NCBI GenBank assembly: GCA_951640165.1
Contig: OX621265.1
Coordinates: 12,289,001-12,353,000 of the forward strand
Origin: Pseudoips prasinana
Lineage: Eukaryota > Arthropoda > Insecta > Lepidoptera > Nolidae
DNA: 64,000 nucleotides
Direction of reading: 5' to 3'
Made by a program: the position numbers and the translations under genes. The notes beneath the pieces are model-generated. The model was not told the origin of the DNA, did not search any database, and was given only the letters and a program-made list of their open reading frames with translations. Below, piece after piece: positions 1 through 9,219 of this stretch; within the stretch, counting starts at the first letter, position 1; each line of letters begins with the position of its first letter.

Positions 1-212
1 TGTTTTTGTAATGTAATATCAGCTAGAATAGTTATTACTGCCTAGTGAGTGCCCAAGTCTATTATCACCTTTACTCAGCCCGAAGTTTTCCGTGGGTGTA
101 AGTATGATATCATTACACCGAAATTACACGTTAGTAATTTGTTTATACACGCAATATTGTGTTATCTCCTTGCTAAAGACAACATTTGTTGATACAACGT
201 GTTACTTAAATG

Positions 213-474
213 GTAATAATAATATTAATAATATCTGGGGACAGTGTCACACAGATCATCCTAGCCCCAAACTAAGCAAAGCTTGTACTATAGGTACCAG
301 GCGACGATATACATACTTATATAGATAGATAAATACTTATATACATAGAAAACATCCATGACTCAGAAACAAATATTCGAGCTCATCACACAAATATTTG
401 CACTTACCGGGATTCGAACCAAGGACCACCAGCTTCGTAGGCGGGAGCGCTACCAACTAGGCTACGGTGACCGT
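213..474 (-). repeat. tRNA-derived SINE, family A, copy 1
   Basis: Read on the minus strand it begins with a tRNA-like head: an A-box-like GCCTAGTTGGTAGCGCTCC and a B box GGTTCGAATCCCGG (mutated here). A body follows with GTTTCTGAGTCATGGATG and a tail CATAGTACAAGCTTTGC, ending in an (ATT)n tract at 213-236. Five further copies lie in the window. Label A is local, not a database name. Confidence 0.8.
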
Positions 475-499
475 CAAATAGTAATGTTGAAACTGAACA

Positions 500-660
500 A
501 CTTGTAAAATTCCATCGCTAACCCTTCGGCCGATCTGTGGCGATTATGGCATGTTCCCTTATTCTTGGGGAATCTCTTGGTCAGCTGTAGACGTAATTCG
601 GCTGATTTGATGATTTGTTATTTGTCAATCTCACTATCTAGTCTGTCAAAATCTGTAAGA
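500..660 (+). repeat. RTE-LINE-derived short element, fragment
   Basis: Contains degenerate forms of the modules CCAACCCGTCTGCCAAGCG, TGGCGATTATGGCA and the LINE tail GTCCAGCAGTGGACGT...TTCGGCTGAT. The same modules are joined directly in the short elements at 46155-46390 and 54512-54740. The first half is missing. Confidence 0.55.
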
Positions 661-670
661 AATGTATAGG

Positions 671-889
671 GACAATAATAATATATAGGGACAATGTCAC
701 ACAGATCATACTAGCCCCAAACTAAGCAAAGCTTGTACTATGGGTACCAGGCGACGATATACATACTTATATAGATAGAAAACATCCATGACTCAGAAAC
801 AAATATTCGTGCTCATCACACAAATATTTGCACTTACCGGGATTCGAACCCAGGACCACCAGCTTCCTAGGCAGGAGCACTACCAACTT
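671..889 (-). repeat. tRNA-derived SINE, family A, copy 2 (head truncated)
   Basis: Nearly the same sequence as the copy at 213-474, but it stops inside the A-box half at CTACCAACTTG and runs straight into the unique flank seen at about 500. This shows it is half of a local tandem duplication, not an independent insertion. Confidence 0.8.
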
Positions 890-1036
890 GTAAAATTCCA
901 TCGCCAACCCTTCGGCCGATCTGTGGCGATTATGGCATATTCCCTTATTCTTGGTCAGCTGTAGACGTAATTCGGCTGTCTTGATGATTTGATATTTGTC
1001 TATATCACTATATAGTCTGTCAAAATTTGTGAGGAA
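890..1036 (+). repeat. Second copy of the RTE-derived fragment
   Basis: Repeats 506-650 with small indels: the same TTCGGCCGATCTGTGGCG word, the same GTCAGCTGTAGACGTAATTC, and the same TAGTCTGTCAAAAT end. It forms the right half of the duplication described in the findings. From 1037 to 1190 I recognise nothing. Confidence 0.6.
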
Positions 1037-1189
1037 TGGACCCTTCAGAATTACTAATTGATTTCAATGTAAAATGAAGGGTTAGCTAAAATTTATATAG
1101 CTTTTTACGCTGTTATTCAGCTACATTAAGCACCCTTGTGTATTAGCCACACACTATTTAAATTCCATTATGTTTAAAGTGGTGGATGT

Positions 1190-1500
1190 TTAGTGAAATA
1201 ATTACTAAATATTTTGTTGTTACTACACCTAAAGTCCACATCAAGCTATACATTTCCAGTATAAGCTAATAAAATAAATAAAATAAAAAGTTGTAAATAG
1301 TCAGAACATGTTCGTAGTAATATATAATTAATATATAATTATTTCTAGGTACATATAGATATTTAGGTACACGGATTGTAGGAAATAATTTACAATAAGA
1401 TTTATTTTATAACAGTAACGATATTTAACTAACTTAAATTATCAAATTATCAATATTTTAAATTTTAGCTATCTTTTTACTACATATTGTCTGATTCATA
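1190..1500 (+). repeat. MITE half plus AT-rich dispersed repeat (family T)
   Basis: 1195-1262 carries CAAGCTATACATTTCCAGT, the arm of the palindromic MITE at 35704-35832. The matching right arm is at 1505-1580. Between them lies family T, with GTCAGAACATGTTCGTAGT and CACGGATTGTA, also present at 25190-25430 (+), 28360-28565 (-) and 42150-42400 (-). Family T appears to have landed inside the MITE. No coding potential is visible. Confidence 0.5.
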
Positions 1501-1504
1501 ATCC

Positions 1505-2067
1505 CGCGGGATATCCATACAATGAGAGGTCAGCATATATTAGAAATGTCTAGCTTAATATGTAGCCGTGTGTACCAAATTGAGGACATATATCTATATA
1601 GATGTTTTTTTCTTTGTCGTGGTGGAAACCTTTTATAGGTCCTCGTCATTTGGGGAGGTAATGCGTTATGTGGGATTCCCAAGGGTTACTCACTAAAACC
1701 ACCATGGCAGCCTAGCGTCTAGATGTTTATAGTGATGGCTCCAATAACTAGAAACGACTGCCATCGCTCACACTCACTCACGTCACTTTTCTAAGATACA
1801 CTGGAACTGTAGGATATCTTCTTTCAGTTCGAGTATATCTTGGAAAAGTGACTCATTTTATTAACACACTATTATAATTGCACCTTGTACAATATGATGA
1901 ATTGTTCAATGTTTACTTAATATTTTTGTGTAACTACGTTTAAGGCAGGTACTTAGGTATCATCAGGGTCGAGTGTATCTTGGTCATGAGATAAGAAAAT
2001 TTATAAAGTGATTCACATTTTATACATTTTTGCTAGTCAAAATTACTTCTCTAGTATTATTATTATC
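1505..2067. other. Right arm of palindromic MITE, then unassigned sequence
   Basis: 1505-1580 matches the right arm of the MITE at 35704-35832 (CATACAATGAGAGGTCAG, GTAGCCGTGTGTAC). From 1581 to 2067 I see no open frame, tRNA-like box or recognised repeat. Confidence 0.4.
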
Positions 2068-2664
2068 AATCGTAGAATCCAACTCGGCTGGGCAGCGTTC
2101 GGGAAGCTACGTAATATCTTCTCGTCCCAAATACCGCAGTGTTTCAGGTAGAAAGTTATCGACCAGTGTGTGTTGCCAGTGATGACCTACGGAACAGAGA
2201 CGTGGTCGCTCACTATGGGCCTTATCAGGCGGCTCAAGGTCATCCAAAGAGCAATGGAAAGGGCTATGCTTGGAGTTTCCCTGCGAGATCGAATCAGAAA
2301 TGCTGAGATCCGCAGGCGCACCAAGGTAACCGACATAGCCGTAAGAATTGCCAAGCTGAAGTGGCAGTGGGCAGGACACATAGCTCGTAGAGCCGACGGC
2401 CGCTGGGGCAGAAAGGTTCTCGGGTGGCGACCACGAACCGGAAGACGCAGTGTGGGCAGGCCTCCTACAAGATGGACCAATGATCTTGTGAGGGTCGCCG
2501 GAAATAGCGGATAGCGCAACACCGGCAATTGTGGAGATATTTGGGGAGGCCTTTGTCCAGCAGTGGACGTCAAAGTCAAAGTCAAAAAATCTTTATTCCG
2601 TAAAAATTTTACATTTATGTGGAATCGTCATATTTTTTTACCCTACCGTCTTTCGGCTAATATG
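2068..2664 (+). pseudogene. 3' end of an RTE-type LINE (C-terminal ORF remnant)
   Basis: The frame from 2068 reads WAAFGKLRNIF, a TAG near 2149, then VIDQCVLPVMTYGTETWSLT and the LINE C-terminal signature WAGHIARRADGRWGR...GRPPTRW. It ends early at 2514 after a frameshift in the region corresponding to MRIAQDRQLW. The untranslated tail GTCCAGCAGTGGACGT is interrupted by a 78-bp insertion and resumes at 2649 with CTTTCGGCTAATATGATGATG. The 5' part (endonuclease and RT core) is absent. It is a dead 5'-truncated copy of the element at 51824-54020. Confidence 0.8.
2571..2648. mobile_element. Short repeat inserted in the LINE tail
   Basis: Starts CAAAGTCAAAGTCAAAAAAT and contains CTTTATTCCG and TTATGTGGAATCGT. 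A longer copy starts at 3098. The LINE tail reads GTGGACGTCTTTCGG elsewhere, and here the insert sits between GTGGACGT and CGTCTTTCGG, consistent with a 3-bp CGT duplication. Confidence 0.5.
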
Positions 2665-2689
2665 ATGATGATGATGATAATTATTATAA

Positions 2690-2830
2690 CTGACGTGAGG
2701 AGCTAATATAAGTCATCTTCAGGGTGAATGCGACCCGTATGACTTCGCGTCCTGATGACTTCCTGAAGAAGTCGAAACTGTTGGCCGGCCCCAACATAGA
2801 ATTAATTTCGTGAGTTACCCGTTACTATCT
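2690..2830 (+). repeat. Dispersed repeat with a two-hairpin GAAAC motif
   Basis: At about 2755-2795 a perfect GACTTC/GAAGTC hairpin is followed by GAAAC and then a TGTTGG/CCAACA hairpin. A related copy at 33325-33430 keeps GAAGACGAAACGTTGGCCG and GTTGG/CCAAC. The layout recalls ribozyme-like ends of some retroelements, but the hammerhead core is not satisfied (see findings). Confidence 0.4.
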
Positions 2831-2934
2831 TTCATTACTTCTGTAGTCGTTTGCTTTGTTCTCGTAGTTAGCAACAGGTTAGGCTCTTAACCGAATCCTA
2901 CCATTCAAAATAGAAAAAGAATATATATTCCGTT

Positions 2935-3310
2935 AAAATGTTTCATTTGAAAGAAAGAAATACCGGTAAAAATGTCATTAGGAATCTTTTTTTGATAGAA
3001 ATTTTCCTTAAGACTTATTTGATTATTTTTACATGAGTCAAATTAAAGCGACTCAAACCCAAGCATTGTTACATATTTTTTATTGTTACATAATCTTATC
3101 AAAGTCAAAGTCAAAAAGTCTTTATTCCGTAAAAAAAATACATTTATGTGGAATCGTTATATTTTTTTACCCAACCGTGCAGTACATGACGTGGCAGCTA
3201 CTGAGAAACACTGCCAGAAAACTCAGTAGGAATCCTTTTTTAAAATTAATTATACTTAAGATTAATTACAATCATGTGTGTTGACTCAGAACAACTCAAT
3301 CCCAAGCACT
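2935..3310. repeat. CAAAGTCAAAGTC repeat, two copies
   Basis: A diverged copy (about 2935-3070) and a better copy (3098-3310) share AGGAATCYTTTTTT, CTTAAGAYT, and GACTCARA...CAA with CCCAAGCA. The second opens CAAAGTCAAAGTCAAAAAGT, like the insert at 2571. Adjacent copies in the same order suggest a local tandem duplication. The 83-aa open frame here has no recognisable domain. Confidence 0.5.
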
Positions 3311-3364
3311 TTTATAACTTAAATAATCTGATATTTTGTAATATGCCCTATTGCTACACAATTA

Positions 3365-3835
3365 TAAATGAAGCATGTTTCTGAACGCAGCTGGAATTTG
3401 ATTTCAACGTTCGTCGAAGCCGTGTGGCTTCCGGCCTAGAAAGACTAACGGGGCCTACAACAGGCAGTCAGGCAGCAGCCTTCTGCGGTCGTCAACTCGC
3501 ATGCCCAGGCGCGGTGACTAATGTGAACCTCTCCAAAAGGCAACGTTAAAGTAACCTTTCGCTGGAAGCGATCTCGTCAAGCACGGTTCGCTTTGAGCGT
3601 TCATACATCCCACGTACGTGCCGGCTCTGGAATGAATAACCTGCTGCGGTGTTTCCCCAGCGCTACGACATGTCCCTTTTCAAACGAGGTTTAAAAAGAG
3701 TACTAATATCACGGTAGACGGCGGTTTGCTGTGCCCCCTGGCACTGCGAATGTCCATGAGCAGCGGTTACCACTTACCATCAGGTGGGCCGCTAGCTCGT
3801 CTGCTTCCTAAGGCAATAAAACAAAAAACCTTTGG
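3365..3835 (+). repeat. Non-LTR retrotransposon 3' end
   Basis: Contains the ORF remnant 3574-3717, then a 3' UTR with CACTGCGAATGTCCATGAG and ACTTACCATCAGGTGGGCC, ending GGCAATAAAAC. A similar 3' end is at 26310-26525. The upstream part (3365-3570) has no readable frame. Confidence 0.65.
3574..3717 (+). pseudogene. LINE reverse-transcriptase ORF, extreme C-terminus
   Basis: The frame reads SSSTVRFERSYIPRTCRLWN, E, stop, then PAAVFPQRYDMSLFKRGL and a natural stop at 3715. The 'RTxRLWNxLPxxVFPxxYDMxxFK' pattern is, from memory, the usual C-terminus of Jockey/CR1-group LINE ORF2 proteins. One internal stop makes it a pseudogene. Confidence 0.7.
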
Positions 3836-4076
3836 GGGAGGCTGGATATACCAGCGGTGGACGAAATCACGCTGATGATGTGCTATGAGTTACGGATCTA
3901 ATCCCATTTGCAAATTGCATGAGTCTGGTAAGGAGCCTAAGGAAATTATGACCATAATACCTTGCTGTAAAAACGCGGTAATTAGTAGGTACATTTTTGT
4001 TTGTTAATACATACGCGGGACGCGAACATGTTAGTCGAGTAGAAGACTTTCCAGCAGTTCCATAGCCATTTGACTG
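3836..4076. other. Unassigned spacer
   Basis: Includes a degenerate LINE tail at 3831-3870 (GGGGGAGGCTGGATATACCAGCGGTGGACG) that resembles the RTE 3' end. Otherwise nothing recognised. Confidence 0.3.
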
Positions 4077-4275
4077 CACGTGTGACGCAGTGGCTTAGAC
4101 AGTCGCCTCGGCGCTTCGTGTCGTGGGTTCGAGTCCCGCGCCGGACAAGTATATGTGTGACCCATAAATAATTGTTCTGAATCTGGACGTAATTTGTGTC
4201 CGTCTATTATATGTTTGTAAAGTAGTAGTCCCCGCGACACAGGGATTAGATTCCCTAGAGCGGGTATTTAAAAAA
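4077..4275 (+). repeat. tRNA-derived SINE, family C, copy 1
   Basis: The head has GCAGTGGCTTAGACAGTCG and a good B box GGTTCGAGTCCCGCG. The body has GTGACCCATAAATA and GTAATTTGTGTCCGTC, and the end has ACACAGGGATTAGATTCC. Other copies: 33535-33715, 49488-49664, 50640-50741. Confidence 0.8.
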
Positions 4276-4639
4276 TTCTTGCTTCCTGCGATTTGATTCA
4301 ATAATCATTCATTTTGTAATATACCCTGCTGGAAAGGAAGATTGTGTTGCAATATGTAAATAGAAATCAGGCTCTGTAATGCCCTACTCTGTGCTGTCGA
4401 CAGTTAAATCGAGTTTGAAATTGGCGGCAGCGAGCCCATACCAACTTGTATTGAAACGGTCACCACTCTACATTCATACGGGATATTGTTCTGTTTGCCA
4501 TGTTATTAGGGTACTGCGGTCGTGGTACTGGCACAAAATAGCTCCGACTTTAAAATGTACCAACATATGGTCTAAAGAAGAGGGATTCCGCGAACTTTAG
4601 TGATCACATGGCAATGTGTTAGGTTGCCGCAAGATATTT
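4276..4639. other. Unassigned
   Basis: No recognised repeat. A 73-aa open frame (4379-4600) has no known motif and no neighbouring exon signals, so I do not call it. Confidence 0.3.
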
Positions 4640-4923
4640 TTGGAACGAAGTTCCTTATCGCGCGTTGTGAAAGGGGGCTAGACGGAAAAAATTCTTACGA
4701 AAAGTTGTCACGACCCTTTTTGCAGCTGTGCGGCGTGCGCATGTTTCTCTGTCTGTCTCTCTCTCTCTCTTATAGAAATCAAGCCAGATATTTTCATTTC
4801 TATTTCGCATTGAACAGTGTGGTATCGCGACGATTATTTTTGTTGAGTGTATACAGGTTTTTTGTACATAATAAATAATAAGAAATAACTTGGTTCCATC
4901 CGGGTGTCCCTTGACACCTCTCA
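4640..4923. mobile_element. Non-autonomous element, family W, copy 1
   Basis: Begins GGAACGAAGTTCCTTATCGC and ends near GGTTCCATCCGGGTGTCCC. The best copy (24098-24340) shows GGAACGAAGTTCC at the left and its reverse complement GGAACTTCGTTCC near the right, a 13-bp inverted pair. It holds an internal (CT)n microsatellite at about 4750-4770. Superfamily unknown. Confidence 0.55.
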
Positions 4924-5159
4924 AGTTTTATTATTATTTATTTTTTAAGTTTAGAGGAAGCTGATTCAGAATCAGGGAGGGCATTTCTTCTATACGAATG
5001 CAAATAAAGAGTAGGGTATTTTGGCCTCTGGAAAATGTTGCGTTTCGTACTGAAAATAACCCCTTTAGTTATAAAATTCTTGAGATACGGATAAAGTATG
5101 TTTTACCTAGTATCAACCTAGTAGCTTACTATTCGCCTCATAAGAACGCTCTAGGATTC

Positions 5160-5345
5160 ACACCCAAAGAGCAATGGAGAGGGATATGCTCGGACTTTCT
5201 CTGCGCGAAACCAAACTAGGCAGGGTCATGGGCTCATGGCACCGACTACGATACCGGAAGCGTGGACTTGTGAGGGTCGCTGGAAGTCGCTGAATGCGGG
5301 TAGCGCAAGACCGTTATTTGTGAAGATCTTCGGCTGACACGATGT
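5160..5345 (+). pseudogene. Degenerate RTE-type LINE 3' fragment
   Basis: CACCCAAAGAGCAATGGAGAG, then GGATATGCTCGGACTTTC, CTTGTGAGGGTCGCTGG and AAGATCTTCGGCTGA match the C-terminal stretch of the LINE at 53640-53990. Large deletions and frameshifts leave no usable frame. Confidence 0.65.
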
Positions 5346-5473
5346 TTTAGCTCATTAGGCGACTGTTGAGTAACTAAGACAAAACATGTCTCAAGCTAAT
5401 CAGTGCCTTTATGCTTAGCTTAACATTTTGACCGCCATAGTCATGTATCGATGACAAGCTACTAAGTGACTAA

Positions 5474-6225
5474 GGGTCTGTTTCACAATGTCCAGATAAA
5501 GTCCCGAATAAGCTACTTGCAAAGTATCTATCGAATAAAATCATCGTTTGCGTTTCATAATCCATAAATAGTACTAACTGGCAAATAAACTGCCAAGTAA
5601 ACTATTGGCCAGATCAAGCTTCAGATAGCAAAGTTAACTGATGGATAAGATATCTGACAGATGTCATTCGATGCTTATTTCGGTGGTGTTTATTGTTAGA
5701 CTTGTGTTTTGTTGCGAATAATTTAATATTTGATACTATTGAAGACGAAATTGATGAATTATTTGATCATGTAACGGAACCGCGCATAAATCCGACACCG
5801 CTAAGAAAAACACCACCGAAACACCGCAACCAACAATATGCATTTGTGGATATTAACATTTGACGTTTATTTATTTGACTTTCGTACGTTTAATTTCACG
5901 CAAAAAAAAACAGTTGATGTATGTATTTTTATTTGACAAAATAATAGTAAGAAGATAAATTTGAAAATATTTATGCAAACCTAAAAATGCTAATCATAAA
6001 AAATTTCTAAAAAGATATTTTTAGGTGTGTCTATCATAAGAAATGTATTTATAGGTTGTCTGTTACGTACGACGGAACGAAAAAATGCGACGTTGCCAAA
6101 CCTACTAATTAAAAACTGCCGAATAGCTATCTGGCAATGTGTTTTATCCAGAACTTATATCTGTCAGTTTATTTATTTGTTTGTTAGCTATCCGACACTT
6201 TATTCGTACATTGTGAAACATAACC
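5474..6225. mobile_element. PIF/Harbinger-type transposon, internally deleted
   Basis: Left end GGGTCTGTTTCACAATGT and right end (reverse complement) GGTTATGTTTCACAATGT form imperfect terminal inverted repeats that extend through ATAAAG. Both sides are flanked by TAA (5471-5473 and 6226-6228), the 3-bp TWA target duplication typical of PIF/Harbinger. At 752 bp it is far shorter than an autonomous copy and retains only a short ORF piece. The 149-aa frame starting inside it (6027) runs out into flanking repeat and is not a gene. Confidence 0.75.
5731..5862 (+). pseudogene. HARBI1-like ORF remnant inside the Harbinger element
   Basis: The frame reads FDTIEDEIDELFDHV, then TEPRINPTPLRKTPPKHRNQ, and closes after YAFVDINI. 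The acidic 'IEDEIDELF' stretch is consistent with the N-terminal region of PIF/HARBI1-type transposases. The DDE catalytic domain is gone. Assignment follows mainly from the element ends. Confidence 0.45.
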
Positions 6226-6228
6226 TAA

Positions 6229-6530
6229 GAGAGGTAAGGTATAGCGTTCATTCGCTCAAAGCGCAGCCCGACTGGGGAAGTACCTCCACGTTACAGAAGA
6301 CATTCCTTAATAATAACATTAATAATTTTAGTGTTATGTTTCTGCGTGTAAGTAAGGTCGCCAGAGCTTATCAGGGTGGGGGGGGATGGGTCAGCAACAC
6401 TTGTTTGCTGACTCTTAAAGGCCGGCAACGTACCCGCTACTCCCCTGGTCTTCCGAGTGTCCATGGGCAGCGGTGATCACTTACCATCAGGTACACTACT
6501 AACTCGTTTTTGGCCCCCTGAAAAAAAACC
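6229..6530 (+). repeat. Dispersed repeat, family G (GCCGGCAACG), copy 1
   Basis: Order of modules: GCGTTCATTCGCTC, GACTGGGGAAGTACCTCCAC, CATTCCTTAATAATAACATT, GGTCGCCAGAGC, GGTCAGCAACACTTG, AAAGGCCGGCAACG, GTGTCCATGGGCAGCGG, ACTTACCATCAGGT. Other copies: 12085-12300, 17430-17735, 39085-39365; fragments at 12720-12810, 23555-23660, 56155-56245. It looks like a LINE 3' end or a SINE; no protein is visible. Confidence 0.65.
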
Positions 6531-7186
6531 AAGTCAAAATGTGCCCAGCATGCCACGGGCACGACAGACCAAAATATGCCCAGTACGCCATGGTCACGAT
6601 AAACCAACATGTGCCCAGTACGCCTTGGTTACGAAAACGTGCCCAGCATGTCACTATCTAGATAGATAGATACATCGTCGTAACCATGGCGTGGTCGGTA
6701 ATTTGGGTTATGTCATCTATACACGACTGGCGGCAAAAGGGAATAGGATAAAGTTTCATACGATAGAAATGAGAAGCTATTACATAAGTCGTATTTTTAT
6801 TTTCCTTTACCTTTGTACCACGCAACTTGTTTTGGCTAATTAAGTATTAATTGTTTTGTTTCATAAAGCCACGGTTTAATTACCGTAGATACAAACATCA
6901 GTTTGCACGAAAAACACTCTTAAACTGAAGGGGTAGATTTGTTTTTCCAACACTAAAAGTTGCACTTGCGTCTGTTTGACTTTTAGATGGGGAATTAGTA
7001 ACTTTTGTAAACCACCTCATTTAGTCGTGTTTTGTTATCTTTATATAAATGCTAGATTAGATTTGTTTAATGACGCTTTTTACTGATATTTAATTAAGAA
7101 AACGGTCATAATTGGTGTTGGTTTTATACTTATATTATTTATAGGTCTTTTAATTGCGAATTATGTGTTTTATTTGCATGGATAGC
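6531..7186. other. Short direct repeats, then AT-rich unassigned DNA
   Basis: 6535-6655 has three imperfect repeats of about 35-40 bp built on GTGCCCAGCATGCCAYGGTCACGA. From 6660 to 7186 nothing is recognised. Confidence 0.4.
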
Positions 7187-7592
7187 TCATAGCTGGATGC
7201 TCTCCGTAAGCTATCGGTTTCTTCTTATCGTGTCGATGGTAAGAATTAGATTCTATCTTCCCAAAATTGGGCAACGCTGACCCCTTTGGCTGAAGCGTCA
7301 TACAAGACCTGAAGGGAACAAGAGTCTGGACAGGAGGGACAATCCGATAAATATGCCATACTTTGGGATGACACGCCGCACTCGCAGAAGTTTTGTGATG
7401 TGGGAATGTAACCCCATTTGCACATGTTTTCTTTGGATCTACGAGGCTCGAGCGATCGGCGATGTTAAGCAACTAGGCTCTTGGTCCATAGATGGATGAC
7501 CACAAAACCTACTACCTACCTACTGGGCGGCTTGAACTACTCTGTCACTACCACTGCCCATACGATAAGTAAGTAGAAGCATATTCTCATGC
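7187..7592 (+). repeat. 5S-rRNA-derived SINE, copy 1, split by a LINE fragment
   Basis: The head piece GCTCATAGCTGGATGCTCTC (7187-7206) is separated by LINE sequence from the 5S-like core at 7448-7495: GTTAAGCAACTAGGCTC then GGTCCATAGATGGATGACCA. The tail CTACTGGGCGGCTTGAAC... ends CGATAAGTAAGTAG. The core resembles the 5S A-box/C-box internal promoter (AAGCAACGTCGGG ... GGATGGGTGACCG). Confidence 0.65.
7246..7422 (-). pseudogene. LINE reverse-transcriptase C-terminal zinc-finger piece
   Basis: 58 codons open to a stop: CKWGYIPTSQNFCECGVSSQ, SMAYLSDCPSCPDSCSLQVL, then YDASAKGVSVAQFW. The 'CxCG..QSMxHLxxCPxC' pattern followed by 'AxFW' is, from memory, a common C-terminal finger of insect non-LTR retrotransposon ORF2 proteins. 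It is 5'-truncated and lies within the 5S-derived SINE. Confidence 0.65.
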
Positions 7593-7749
7593 TTTGACAT
7601 GTCTTTGGAGACAATTAGGAAGGACCATGTTTTTTTTTATGTCAGAAACCAAGCAAAGAAACCGGCCACCGCATACTGTACAACTCTGGCATAGCGAGCG
7701 TGATACTATGTTAAATAGCGTGCATTAAATATTTGGAGGAGTATATTAT

Positions 7750-7983
7750 ACAGCTCGTAGATCCGATGGCCGTTGGGGCAGAAAGGTTCTCGAGTGGTAA
7801 CCACGATCCGGAAGAAGCACCGTGGGCAGGCAGGCCCCCTACAAGATGGACCGATGATCTTGTGCGGGTCGCTGGAAACTGCTGGATGCGAATAGCGCAA
7901 GACCGGCAATTGTGGAGATCTTTGGGGGAGGCCTTTGTCCAGCAGTGGACGTCTTTCGGCTGATATGATGATGATGATGATTA
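7750..7983 (+). pseudogene. RTE-type LINE, short 3' copy
   Basis: Starts inside the ARRADGRWGRKVLEW stretch (an in-frame TAA replaces the codon after W) and continues GRPPTRWTDDLVRVAGNCWM, RIAQDRQLWRSLGEAFVQQW to the natural stop and the (GAT)n tail. 5'-truncated insertion. Confidence 0.85.
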
Positions 7984-8113
7984 TACAGATCTTGTAGCAA
8001 CAAAGAACAACTTTATTATTGTAACCCAATAGTAATAATATAATTATAATAATATCCTGGGACATAACACACGTTCAACTGACCCCAAATTGTACTTAAC
8101 ATCTTTTTGATTT

Positions 8114-8416
8114 GTGCCCCGCGGTTTTAACCGCTTTAAATTTTATAAATTATCACAACTCCTCCCCTGTAGGTGATAGCATGATAATATATATGTTACC
8201 TATATGTTGACCCGACCTCTTAGTAATATTCATGCAAAATTTTAAGTAAATCAATGCAGTACTTTTTGAGTTAAGCCCGGACATACATACAGACAAAAAT
8301 TCTTAAAACTATATTTTTGGCTTCGATATCTATAGTAGATCACGCCCCAAGTATCCTTTTTAAAAAAAATTCAATGTACAGTTTTGACTTTCCTACGATT
8401 TTATTATATGTATAGA
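8114..8416 (-). mobile_element. Helitron (non-autonomous), family H1
   Basis: Minus-strand 5' end TCTATACATATAATAAAATC. The 3' end shows the hairpin region GCGGTTAAAACCGCGGGGCA with the final CTAG lost. About 300 bp with no coding sequence. The layout (5' TC, 3' hairpin then CTRR, no inverted repeats) is the Helitron signature; cleaner copies are at 50087-50407 and 29926-30246. Confidence 0.75.
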
Positions 8417-8434
8417 TTTTTACAGATATAACAT

Positions 8435-8787
8435 AATCATCATCATCATATCAGCTGAAAGACGTCCACTGCTGGACAAAGGCCTCCCCCCAAAGATCTC
8501 CACAATGGCCGGTCTTGGGCTATTCGCATCCAGCTGTTTCCAGCGACACGCACAAGATCATCGGTCCATCTTGTCCCCACGCTGCGTCTTCCGGTTCGTG
8601 GTCGCCACTCAAACCTTTCTGCCCCAACGGTCATCGGTTCTACGCGCTATGTGCCCCGCCCACTGCCACTTCAGTTTTGTAATTTTTCGGGCTATATCGG
8701 TGACTTTGGTTTGCCTGCGGATTTTGCCATTTCTGATTTGATCCCGCAGGAAAACTCCAAGCATAGCCCTCTTCATTGCTCTTAACA
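8435..8787 (-). pseudogene. RTE-type LINE 3' copy
   Basis: Minus-strand read: starts at the AMKRAMLGVFLRD position, passes through KLKWQWAGHIA, then GRRSVGTRWTDDLVRVAGN and DRPLWRSLGG, and ends with the GTCCAGCAGTGGACGT tail and (ATG)n at 8438. Frameshifts are present, for example the deletion of 'GRPP'. Confidence 0.8.
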
Positions 8788-9219
8788 TAATAATATTAAC
8801 TATTTAAATGGACTTTTAGGCGTGAATTATACGTTGTATGTTTTGGTATACAAATTTAATATAACTTCCACTAGTCTACTTTGACCACACGAGCATGGTA
8901 TCGAACCCATACGAACGCACAATAATGAACAAAGTTAGCACGTCGAGCCCGGCGACAAATCAGAACTTTTGATTGTGTGATTGTTTCCTTATGGTGGTTA
9001 TATGCCGCGGACACACCGGCGATACGTGGCATGGGATCGGATACGGTGGCGACACGTCACATGGGATGGGATAGGTGCACTTACATTACACGTTACGCAG
9101 CGTTACATCAAATAGATGTGGAATTTATGCTCATAATAATTATAGTCTTTATATAAGACAGTATTTCAATAAATGTATCATAATATTCTATAACTAACAC
9201 GTTTACTTATATTATATTA
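8788..9219. other. Unassigned, with a short direct repeat
   Basis: 9005-9080 has two imperfect copies of GGCGAYACGTSRCATGGGAT. Nothing else recognised. Confidence 0.3.

Noticed and set aside
2187..2585. Long minus-strand frames over the RTE LINE C-terminus (also 53496-54068, 52408-52881)
   Set aside because: Shadows of the true plus-strand LINE frame, which has the recognisable domain.
4745..4772. (CT)n tract as a possible GAGA-type regulatory site
   Set aside because: It is an internal microsatellite of family W, present in each copy, with no gene nearby.
4600..4924. Similar 69-92-residue frames in all family W copies, both strands
   Set aside because: They recur only because the repeat recurs. 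The frames differ in limits and cross the (CT)n tract, and no known domain is present.
6027..6476. 149-residue open frame
   Set aside because: It starts in the Harbinger element and runs through its right end into family G repeat; no domain.
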